Of a DNA stretch of 64,000 nucleotides, positions 56,448-63,305 are shown piece by piece. The notes under the pieces were generated by a model. That model saw only the letters and a program-made list of their open reading frames with translations, ran no database searches and was not told the DNA's origin. Origin of the DNA: Streptomyces niger. Lineage in GTDB: Bacteria > Actinomycetota > Actinomycetes > Streptomycetales > Streptomycetaceae. Each line of letters begins with the position of its first letter. Positions within the stretch are counted from its first letter, which is position 1. A program made the translations under genes and the position numbers. The stretch is from contig NZ_JOFQ01000005.1 in the NCBI RefSeq assembly GCF_000718305.1, positions 186,001 through 250,000 on the forward strand, written 5' to 3'.

Positions 56448-57875
56448 ATGCGCCGTTCGAAAATCGTCTGCACCCTGGGCCCCGCCGTTGACTCCTTCGA
56501 CCAGCTGAAGACGCTGATCGAGGCCGGCATGAACGTGGCCCGTTTCAACATGAGCCATGGCACCCACGAGGAGCACGAGGAGCGGTACCACCGCCTTCGT
56601 AAGGCCGCCGAGGAGACCGGCCGCGCCGTCGGCGTCCTCGCCGACCTCCAGGGGCCGAAGATCCGCCTGGAGACCTTCGCCGACGGTCCGGTGGAGCTGG
56701 TGCGCGGTGACGAGTTCGTCATCACCACCGAGGACGTGCCCGGTGACAAGACCATCTGCGGCACCACCTACAAGGGCCTGCCCGGCGACGTCTCCAAGGG
56801 CGACCCGGTCCTGATCAACGACGGCAACGTCGCGCTCCAGGTGGTCGAGGTCGACGGCCCGCGCGTGCGCTGCATCGTCATCGAGGGCGGCGTGATCTCC
56901 GACCACAAGGGCATCAACCTACCCGGCGCGGCGGTCAACGTCCCGGCCCTGTCCGAGAAGGACATCGAGGACCTGAAGTTCGCCCTGAACATGGGCTGCG
57001 ACCTGGTGGCGCTGTCCTTCGTGCGGGACGCCAAGGACGTCCAGGACGTGCACCGCGTCATGGACGAGGTCGGCCGCCGGGTGCCGGTGATCGCCAAGGT
57101 CGAGAAGCCGCAGGCCGTCAACAACATGGAAGAGGTCGTCGCGGCCTTCGACGGCGTCATGGTGGCCCGCGGTGACCTGGCGGTGGAGTACCCGCTGGAG
57201 AAGGTCCCGATGGTGCAGAAGCGCCTGGTGGAGATGTGCCGGCGGAACGCCAAGCCGGTGATCGTGGCGACCCAGATGATGGAGTCGATGATCACCAACT
57301 CGCGGCCGACCCGCGCCGAGGCCTCCGACGTGGCCAACGCGATCCTGGACGGCGCGGACGCGGTCATGCTCTCCGCCGAGTCCTCGGTCGGCCAGTACCC
57401 CATCCAGACCGTCAAGACGATGTCGAAGATCGTCGAGGCGGCCGAGGAGGAGCTGCTGTCCAAGGGCCTGCAGCCGCTGGTCCCGGGCAAGAAGCCGCGT
57501 ACGCAGGGCGGCGCCGTGGCCCGTGCCGCCGCCGAGATGGCCGACTTCCTGAACGGCAAGGCGCTGGTGGCCTTCACCAAGTCCGGTGACACCGCCCGTC
57601 GCCTGTCCCGCTATCGCGCGGTGCAGCCGATCCTGGCCTTCACCACCGACGAGTCCACCCGCAACCAGCTCTCGCTGAGCTGGGGCGTGGAGACCTTCGT
57701 CGTGGAGCACGTCAACACCACCGACGCCATGGTCGACCTGGTCGACTCCGAGCTGCTGAAGCTCAAGCGGTACAACGCCGGCGACACCATGATCATCACG
57801 GCCGGTTCGCCCCCCGGCGTCCCCGGCACCACCAACATGGTCCGGGTGCACCACCTGGGCGGCGAGCGCGCCTGA
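56448..57875 (+). CDS. pyk: Pyruvate kinase
   Basis: 475 residues; makes pyruvate and ATP from phosphoenolpyruvate. It starts MRRSKIVCTLGPAVDS and shows MNVARFNMSHG, VARGDLAVEYPLEKVPMVQK, the signature KPVIVATQMMESMI and the C-terminal allosteric domain (GDTMIITAGSPPG). The ATG at 56448 has AGGA upstream; the frame is open from 56406. Placed after pta-ackA it links the PEP-pyruvate step to acetate overflow. A 15-bp terminator follows. Confidence 0.96.
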   Translation: MRRSKIVCTLGPAVDSFDQLKTLIEAGMNVARFNMSHGTHEEHEERYHRLRKAAEETGRAVGVLADLQGPKIRLETFADGPVELVRGDEFVITTEDVPGDKTICGTTYKGLPGDVSKGDPVLINDGNVALQVVEVDGPRVRCIVIEGGVISDHKGINLPGAAVNVPALSEKDIEDLKFALNMGCDLVALSFVRDAKDVQDVHRVMDEVGRRVPVIAKVEKPQAVNNMEEVVAAFDGVMVARGDLAVEYPLEKVPMVQKRLVEMCRRNAKPVIVATQMMESMITNSRPTRAEASDVANAILDGADAVMLSAESSVGQYPIQTVKTMSKIVEAAEEELLSKGLQPLVPGKKPRTQGGAVARAAAEMADFLNGKALVAFTKSGDTARRLSRYRAVQPILAFTTDESTRNQLSLSWGVETFVVEHVNTTDAMVDLVDSELLKLKRYNAGDTMIITAGSPPGVPGTTNMVRVHHLGGERA

Positions 57876-57895
57876 CGCGCCCCGTACGCACGCGA

Positions 57896-57929
57896 AAGGC
57901 CCCGCTCCTCCGAGGAGGAGCGGGGCCTT
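57896..57929 (+). terminator. 15-bp stem-loop after pyk
   Basis: AAGGCCCCGCTCCTC (57896-57910) pairs perfectly with GAGGAGCGGGGCCTT (57915-57929) around a CGAG loop, 20 bases after the pyk stop. The convergent gene at 57990 may use it too. Confidence 0.88.
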
Positions 57930-57989
57930 CGTGGTGCGGCTCCCGCGACGGGTACGTGGACCGGACGGATCCGGAGCTGCTGCGGTGCC

Positions 57990-59309
57990 TCAGGTCATGT
58001 ACTGGTGCAGGCCCGGGACGTGCAGGTTGCCGCCGAACTGGCCGGCCTGGTCGAGCTCGACCTTGGTGAAGTAGGCGAACGGGGTGTTGATCGGCGGCGG
58101 GTGCTCCGCGTCGAACACGATGGGGATCAGCCCGAAGAGGTTGCCCTGCAGCCGCTCGGTGTACATCGTCACCTTGCCGCCGCGGAAGGTGGAGGTGGAG
58201 CCCTTGCGCGCCTCGACGTGGTACTTGGTCCCCGACGTCGGGTCGTCCACCGTCTGGTGCAGGTCGCCGATGTCCACGCTGTCGGCGGTGAACTTCAGCA
58301 CCTGCTTGGTGTGGCCGCTCTGGGTGGTGACGTTGACGACGCCCTCGTAGTCCAGGCCGCGCAGGGTGAGCGCGGAGGACGTCAGGTGCCAGGGCTTGTC
58401 GGGCAGGGTGACGGGGGTCTGCTCGTCCTTGCCCTTCTGCTTGTTCTCGACGACGCAGGGGTAGCCCTTCTTGCCGTTGGCGTCCGTGCCGTCCAGACCG
58501 CCGCCGGGCAGGGCGTTGTCCGCCATGCCCACGGCGCCGTGGACGGTGTCGCCGACGGTCTTCGAGCCGTCCTTGAGCGAGTCGCCGGCCTTGCCGAGAC
58601 CGTCCGTGACGCCTTTGACGGTGTCCTCGACGGGCTTGGTGGCCTTCCCGGCGGACGCGCCGGAGTCCTCGGTGGCCTCCTTGGAGGTGTCCTCGGACGC
58701 GGACTCCGAGGCCGACGGGGTCGGGCTCGGCGAGTCGGTGGCCGTGCCCTCGGAGTCCCCGGATTCCGAGGAGTCCTCGGACGTGTCGCCGCCGCCCAGC
58801 AGGCCGCCGAGCGCGTCACCGACGCCGCTCAGCAGGCCGCCGTCCTTCTTCTCCTCCTCGGGGGAGGCGGACGGCGACGGCGTCGCGGAATCCGACGGCT
58901 CCTCGCCCTTGGGGGTGGCGGACGGCTCGGACGTCTTGTCCTCGTCCGTGCCGGAGGGCTTCGTGGACGGCTCGGCGGTGTCCTTGCCGCCCTTCTCGTC
59001 GCCCTTGGCGTCCTCGTCCCCGGCCTTGGCGTCCTTCTCGTCGGCCTTGGCGTCCTTGTCGTCCACCTTGTCCGGCGCGGTCACGCACGGACCGCCGCGG
59101 AAGGGGCTCTCCGGGGGCTTGGGCTTGGCCACGGCCAGCTGGGGCGTGAGCCCCATGCCCATGAGCACGGCGGAGGGCATGGCGGCAATCGCGATCGCCT
59201 TGCCGGCGGGCACGTGCAACCGCGTCAGCAGCGGCTTCCTCGGCGCCGCGTGCCGCCCGGATCTCGCCCCGGCGGCTGCGCCCTCGTCGTGCAGCTCGTC
59301 ACCCGGCAC
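57990..59309 (-). CDS. Large exported protein with acidic low-complexity region
   Basis: 439 residues. A basic N-terminus and one hydrophobic stretch (KAIAIAAMPSAVLMGMGLTPQLAVA, about 37-61) form a signal peptide or anchor. Residues about 80-270 are low-complexity: DDKDAKADEKDAK repeats, then Ser/Thr/Glu/Pro runs and GLLGGG. The C-terminal 170 residues fold as a beta-rich domain (PWHLTSSALTLRGLDYEGVV to the end). Two cysteines (GPCVTAPD and GYPCVVEN) may link the parts. GGGAGG lies 4 bases before the GTG at 59309, which overlaps the DUF6114 gene by 11 bases. Last gene of the DUF6230-DUF6114 operon. Function unknown. Confidence 0.8.
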   Translation of the reverse strand: MPGDELHDEGAAAGARSGRHAAPRKPLLTRLHVPAGKAIAIAAMPSAVLMGMGLTPQLAVAKPKPPESPFRGGPCVTAPDKVDDKDAKADEKDAKAGDEDAKGDEKGGKDTAEPSTKPSGTDEDKTSEPSATPKGEEPSDSATPSPSASPEEEKKDGGLLSGVGDALGGLLGGGDTSEDSSESGDSEGTATDSPSPTPSASESASEDTSKEATEDSGASAGKATKPVEDTVKGVTDGLGKAGDSLKDGSKTVGDTVHGAVGMADNALPGGGLDGTDANGKKGYPCVVENKQKGKDEQTPVTLPDKPWHLTSSALTLRGLDYEGVVNVTTQSGHTKQVLKFTADSVDIGDLHQTVDDPTSGTKYHVEARKGSTSTFRGGKVTMYTERLQGNLFGLIPIVFDAEHPPPINTPFAYFTKVELDQAGQFGGNLHVPGLHQYMT

Positions 59310-59889
59310 GATGCCTCCCGTTCGTCCCGTTGGTCGGGCTCTTACCTGACAGGTCGTCCAGTACGCCGCGCGAACCGCCCGCTCCGGCCGCCGCGGGTCG
59401 CCCGCCGCCGAACGCGTCGAACCCGTCGGCGCCGTCGTCCGCACGCCCGCTGGGTCCGTCGGTGTCCTCGTCGGCGGCCCCGGCCGGGGCCGCCTTACCG
59501 GGCGCCCAGGAGACCGCCAGCGCACCGCCGATCAGCCCCAGCAGGAAGCCGATCAGGAAGGCACCGAAGTTGGAGACGACCAGGGACACCAGCGACAGCA
59601 GGATCGCCGCGACACCGGCGAACACCCGCGAGGCGGGCTGGAACCACATGGTCAGACCGAGCACGACCAGCAGCACGCCGATGATCAGCGAGCCGGCGCC
59701 CGCCGTCGTCGCCATGCGGACGGTCAGGGAACCAATCGTGAGGTTCGCGTAAGGGATGTACATGATCGGGATGCCGGCCAGCAGGGTCAGCAGCCCGCCC
59801 CAGTAGGGGCGTTGTCCACGCCAAACCCGGAAGGAACGGCGCTGCCGGCCGATTGTCTCGCTCAGCCGTGGTCGCGTGTCGGCGCTCAT
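59299..59889 (-). CDS. DUF6114 membrane protein
   Basis: 196 residues. RRSFRVWRGQRPYWGG leads into four hydrophobic segments (about 30-130), with YANLTIGSLTVRMATTAGAGSLIIGVLL typical of DUF6114. The last 65 residues are Gly, Asp and Ala-rich and cytoplasmic or disordered. GAGGAG lies 8 bases before the ATG. It sits between the DUF6230 gene (144-base gap) and the low-complexity exported protein (11-base overlap). The family is Streptomyces-centred and uncharacterised as far as I know. Confidence 0.88.
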   Translation of the reverse strand: MSADTRPRLSETIGRQRRSFRVWRGQRPYWGGLLTLLAGIPIMYIPYANLTIGSLTVRMATTAGAGSLIIGVLLVVLGLTMWFQPASRVFAGVAAILLSLVSLVVSNFGAFLIGFLLGLIGGALAVSWAPGKAAPAGAADEDTDGPSGRADDGADGFDAFGGGRPAAAGAGGSRGVLDDLSGKSPTNGTNGRHRAG

Positions 59890-60033
59890 CTCGTACAGCT
59901 CCTCGGGACTGGCAATTCGGTGGTACGTGAGCTGGTGGTGCTCGGTGCTGTCGACGGGTGGCGCACGGGCACAGGGTCACGGCCCGTCGGAGGGCCTGGT
60001 GTCCGGCTTCCCCGTGCCCGCACGCTCAGTGCG

Positions 60034-60651
60034 TCAGTAGCACTCGTTCTTGCCCGCGGAAACCTTCATCTTCAGGCCGCTGAGCTTGAACGTGCCGGCG
60101 GTGGTCGCCCACGCCGTCTGCTTGACACCGGTCAGGGTGGCCGTGTCGGCCTCCTGGGCGAACGAGCCGGGGTCGGCCTTGTCACCCTTCTTGATGCCGG
60201 GGCCCTTGGACGTCGAACCCGCGGCAACACCGATGTTGATGTTGTTGAAGGTCGCGTCCGCCTGCAGCTGGTCCAGGTCGATGTAGAGGTTCTTCGCCTC
60301 GACCGGCGTGTCACCGCCACCCGCCTGCAGCTTCATCGACACGTCGCCGAAGACCGGGACGGGCACGACGACGGACTGGCAGAGGTTCTTGATCTTGGCG
60401 TTGGAGAACGCCGAGACCGCCACCGGGATCTGCTTGCCGCCCTTCTGGGCGTCGACGGCGCCGTACTGGACGAACCCGGTGCCGTCCAGGCGGTCGGTCG
60501 ACACCTTGAACTGCTGGCCGGACACGCTGAACGACGCGGCCAGCGCACCCTGCGAAAGGGCCACGCCGATCGCGGCCGTCGCAGCGACGCTCGGCACCAT
60601 GACGACGGCGAACCGCTTCCATCTGGTCCCGCCACGAGCCAGGGACTCCAT
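60034..60651 (-). CDS. DUF6230 exported protein
   Basis: 205 residues. The N-terminus GGTRWKRFAVVMVPSVAATAAIGVALSQGALA is a signal peptide, followed by a beta-rich domain (ASFSVSGQQFKVSTDRLDGTGFVQY). Two cysteines (KNLCQSV and the C-terminal NECY) could pair. Older annotations call such proteins cholesterol esterase; nothing in the sequence supports that. AAGGAGG lies 8 bases before the ATG. First gene of a leftward operon with DUF6114 and a low-complexity protein. A 578-base gap lies upstream. Confidence 0.88.
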   Translation of the reverse strand: MESLARGGTRWKRFAVVMVPSVAATAAIGVALSQGALAASFSVSGQQFKVSTDRLDGTGFVQYGAVDAQKGGKQIPVAVSAFSNAKIKNLCQSVVVPVPVFGDVSMKLQAGGGDTPVEAKNLYIDLDQLQADATFNNINIGVAAGSTSKGPGIKKGDKADPGSFAQEADTATLTGVKQTAWATTAGTFKLSGLKMKVSAGKNECY

Positions 60652-61011
60652 GACTTTCCTCCTTCTCGGACGTACATCTCCGGCGCCGGCCGATCGGTCA
60701 TGGATACGGCCGCACCTGGGATGGGAGAAGTGCTACGTCCTCGGGAAGGAGAGCGCCTGCCTCGGAGGTCTTGCGTTCCGAAGTACCGGCGATCACCCCC
60801 GAGCGACAACCACTGGCCACGCTCTCGCGCAACCTCTCTGGACAGGCTCCGCCGGGACGGCGAAGACCCCCCTGCCCTCGGCCGGCGTCACTGCCGCCGG
60901 CCACTCGGTGGGGACCCACCCGCCGCGCTTTCCGGCCGGCTGCCGGACTGCGGTGTGATGGACCGAGCTTGGCTGATCGTGGTCCATTCGGAGCCGGCGC
61001 ACAAGGGGCTC

Positions 61012-61027
61012 GTTACCTACGAGTAAC
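61012..61027. promoter_or_regulatory. Inverted repeat GTTAC-N6-GTAAC
   Basis: GTTAC-CTACGA-GTAAC, followed by AG. The AGTAACAG half recurs at 61151-61158 within a second inverted repeat. It lies about 360 bases upstream of DUF6230; TetR-type regulators bind sites of this size. Confidence 0.4.
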
Positions 61028-61142
61028 AGACAAATAACCAGGTGCGCACCGAGCGAGATCACCCGGGTACGGACGGTCGCCCTTCACGCGGAAGAAACAT
61101 CCGCAAATTACGCCCAAAACACGCCAAGCCACCCCAGCGGTC

Positions 61143-61155
61143 TTACTCCAAGTAA
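61143..61155. promoter_or_regulatory. Inverted repeat TTACT-N3-AGTAA
   Basis: TTACT-CCA-AGTAA is a perfect 5-bp inverted repeat that shares the AGTAACAG sequence with the element at 61012-61027. It abuts the hairpin at 61158-61195. Confidence 0.4.
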
Positions 61156-61157
61156 CA

Positions 61158-61195
61158 GCGGCCACGTTTACCAAGTTTTGGTAAAACGTGGCCGC
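61158..61195 (-). terminator. Long stem-loop after the thioredoxin gene
   Basis: GCGGCCACGTTTACCAA (61158-61174) pairs with TTGGTAAAACGTGGCCGC (61178-61195) with one bulged base and a 3-base loop. It lies 35 bases past the leftward stop at 61230. Confidence 0.8.
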
Positions 61196-61229
61196 CGTTC
61201 CGTTTGAGGAGGGAGGACTTGGCGAGCTG

Positions 61230-62195
61230 TCAGAACAGGACGCGGGCCAGCGCGGTGCGCGCGCTCACCACGCGCGGATCGTCGGCGCCGATGACCTCGA
61301 AGAGCTCCAGCAGGCGGAGCCGCGCGGCCTCGCGGTCGTCGCCCGCGGTGCGCCTGACGACGTCGACCAGCCGCCCGAAGGCGTCCTCGACATGCCCGCC
61401 GACCAGGTCGAGATCGGCCGCCTCGATCTGGGCGGTCACGTCACCCGGGCTGTCGGCCGCCGCCTTGCGCACGGCCTGCGGGTCGAGGTCCTGCACGCGG
61501 TGCAGCAGCTCGGCCTGCGCGAGCCCCAGCTTGGCCTCGGCGTTGGCCGGGTCGTCGGAGAGCACGTTCTTGTACGCCTGGATCGCGCCACCGAGGTCGC
61601 CGGAGTCCAGCGCCTGGGTCGCCGCCTCCAGCACCGCGTCGTACGGGCCGGCCGGCACGGGCGCCGCGTCCTCGGCCGCGCCCTGCTCCGCCGGGTCGAC
61701 GGGCGCGCCCACGATGCCGAACTGCTGCTCGGCGGCCTGGACCAGCTGGTCCAGCACCTGCCGGATCTGCGCCTCCGGGGCCGCGCCCTGGAACAGCGGG
61801 ATCGGCTGGCCGGCGACGACGGCGAACACGGCCGGGATGCCCTGCACACCGAACTGTTGGAAGAGGGCCTGATTGCTGTCTACGTCGATCTTGGCGAGCA
61901 CGAACTTGCCGGCGTACTCCCCCGCCAGGCGCTCCAGCAGCGGGCTCAGCTGCTTGCACGGCTCGCACCACTCGGCCCAGAAGTCGATGACGACCGGCAC
62001 TTCGGTGGAGCGCTGCAGGATCTCCTGCTGGAACCCCGCCTCGTCGACATCGACCACGAGCCGGCCGGCCGCCGGAGCGCGACCGGTGCGCGCGGCCTCG
62101 GCGCGCGACTGTTCCGCCTTCTGCTTCGCTTCCCCGGCCGCCTTCACCGCGGCGAGGTCGACCACTCCACTCATGGACATATTGCGTGGCTGCAT
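61230..62195 (-). CDS. Thioredoxin-domain protein with TPR tail (CnoX-like)
   Basis: 321 residues: a charged helical N-terminus (about 11-40), a thioredoxin domain (about 46-155) with active site FWAEWCEPCKQL (Cys77, Cys80) and cis-Pro in GIPAVFAVV, then a tetratricopeptide-like helical region (about 205-321; DSGDLGGAIQAYKNVLSDDPANAEAKLGLAQAELL). This layout matches YbbN/CnoX chaperone-redox proteins. The active site has Glu in place of the usual Gly (WCEPC). GGAGG lies about 9 bases before the ATG at 62195. No signal peptide, so cytoplasmic. Divergent from the TetR gene. Confidence 0.92.
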   Translation of the reverse strand: MQPRNMSMSGVVDLAAVKAAGEAKQKAEQSRAEAARTGRAPAAGRLVVDVDEAGFQQEILQRSTEVPVVIDFWAEWCEPCKQLSPLLERLAGEYAGKFVLAKIDVDSNQALFQQFGVQGIPAVFAVVAGQPIPLFQGAAPEAQIRQVLDQLVQAAEQQFGIVGAPVDPAEQGAAEDAAPVPAGPYDAVLEAATQALDSGDLGGAIQAYKNVLSDDPANAEAKLGLAQAELLHRVQDLDPQAVRKAAADSPGDVTAQIEAADLDLVGGHVEDAFGRLVDVVRRTAGDDREAARLRLLELFEVIGADDPRVVSARTALARVLF

Positions 62196-62331
62196 GGTCC
62201 TATCCTCCCCCCTGAGCGGGCCGTTCCGGAAAGCGGTGCGGAAAATCCAGGGCCCCCATGGCCCTGGACCCCGCGGGGTGAGCTCCGCACCCGGCCGCGC
62301 ATCCCGCCGGTTTGCCTGAAGCGGGTCGGGA

Positions 62332-62343
62332 ACAGAGCTCTGT
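62332..62343. promoter_or_regulatory. 12-bp perfect palindrome ACAGAGCTCTGT
   Basis: Self-complementary with no spacer, roughly 140 bases upstream of the thioredoxin start. It could be an operator or chance; short perfect palindromes do occur by chance at this window size. Confidence 0.3.
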
Positions 62344-62491
62344 GGTGGTCCCGAGGAGGACCGGTCTGTGGGCACGGCCCTCGCGGAGGGCCGGCGTGTA
62401 CGGCCCCTGCCGGGGCCGGTCGCGGCCCCGAGAAAGGACCGTTGTGCTGCGGCCGGGGTCCCCACCCGCGGCCAGTGTGGCGTCGCTCTTT

Positions 62492-62508
62492 CGCTACGAG
62501 TCGTAGCG
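62492..62508. promoter_or_regulatory. 17-bp perfect palindrome, candidate TetR operator
   Basis: CGCTACGA-G-TCGTAGCG is a perfect inverted repeat of 8 bp arms with a single central base, flanked by TTT and TAACTC. Size and symmetry match operators of TetR-family regulators. It lies 94 bases before the TetR gene start, so autoregulation is likely. Confidence 0.7.
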
Positions 62509-62602
62509 TAACTCTCCGGTCCCCCGCCGCCGCAAGCGCGCGGGCCCGCCGTGCCCGTGATCTGCCTCACCCGCCGCACGGTGCTCCCGCCTACCGGCCG
62601 GT

Positions 62603-63280
62603 ATGGTCTGCCGCATGCAGTGCTCCTCCCCCGGGCCCCGCAAGGGGCGCGCCCGCCCCACCGGCCGCACGGGACGCCCGCGCAGCGCCGAGGCCGACGC
62701 CGCGATCCTGGACGCCACCCGCGCCGCGCTCGTCGAGCTGGGCTGGGGGAAGCTGACGATGGGCGACGTGGCGGCGCGCGCCAAGGTCGCCAAGACGACG
62801 CTGTACCGCCGCTGGGCGAGCAAGAACGAACTGGTCGTGGACGCCGTCGCGGTCCTCTTCGACGAACTCGAACTGCCCGACCGCGGCTGCCTGAAGGACG
62901 ACATCGAGGGCGTGGTGCTCCAGTTCGCCGCGCTGCTCGCCCGCCCGGAGACCAAGACCGCCCTGATGGCGGTGGTCGCCGAGTCCACCACGGACGACGC
63001 GCTGCGCAACCGCATCCGCTCGGCCGTCGTGGACCGCCAGAAGCGGCTGGTGGTGCAGGGGCGGGAGCGCGCCCAGCGGCGCGGTGAGCTGCCGAAGGAC
63101 ACCGGCGATCCCGAAGGCGCGGCGTCGGCCGCGCGCAGCGTGGACATGATCTTCGACGTGATCGCCGGCGCCGTGGTGCACCGCGCCCTGGTCAGCGGCG
63201 AACCGGTCGACGCCGCCTGGGCGGCGCGCTTCACCACCCTGCTGCTCGGCGGCCTCGGCAGCCTGGAGCGCGAGGACTGA
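62603..63280 (+). CDS. TetR-family transcriptional regulator
   Basis: 225 residues. The N-terminal helix-turn-helix region reads ILDATRAALVELGWGKLTMGDVAARAKVAKTTLYRRWASKNELVVDAV (about 35-82). The C-terminal ligand domain (about 95-220; AALLARPETKTALMAVVAESTTDDALR) is of the TetR_C_11 kind by its spacing. ATGs at 62603 and 62615 are both possible; neither has a ribosome site, so a leaderless mRNA is possible. A 17-bp palindrome upstream is its probable operator. The target may be itself or the divergent thioredoxin gene. Confidence 0.9.
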   Translation: MVCRMQCSSPGPRKGRARPTGRTGRPRSAEADAAILDATRAALVELGWGKLTMGDVAARAKVAKTTLYRRWASKNELVVDAVAVLFDELELPDRGCLKDDIEGVVLQFAALLARPETKTALMAVVAESTTDDALRNRIRSAVVDRQKRLVVQGRERAQRRGELPKDTGDPEGAASAARSVDMIFDVIAGAVVHRALVSGEPVDAAWAARFTTLLLGGLGSLERED

Positions 63281-63305
63281 GCGCGGGCCGCCGCCCCGCG
63301 CCGCC

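Larger units (their letters stand above)
60652..61229. other. 578-base gap upstream of the DUF6230 operon
   Basis: No gene is accepted on either strand. The region has a lower-GC core (61005-61160) that holds two related inverted repeats (61012-61027 and 61143-61155) and a long hairpin (61158-61195). It must hold the DUF6230 promoter and the terminator of the thioredoxin gene. Confidence 0.55.
62196..62602. other. 407-base divergent region with two palindromes
   Basis: No gene is accepted. The gap separates the leftward thioredoxin gene from the rightward TetR gene. It holds a 12-bp palindrome (62332-62343) and a 17-bp palindrome (62492-62508), described separately. Confidence 0.6.

Noticed and set aside
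60034..60651. Cholesterol esterase function for the DUF6230 protein
   Set aside because: No lipase GXSXG motif or esterase fold is visible; the label is a carry-over from older annotation.
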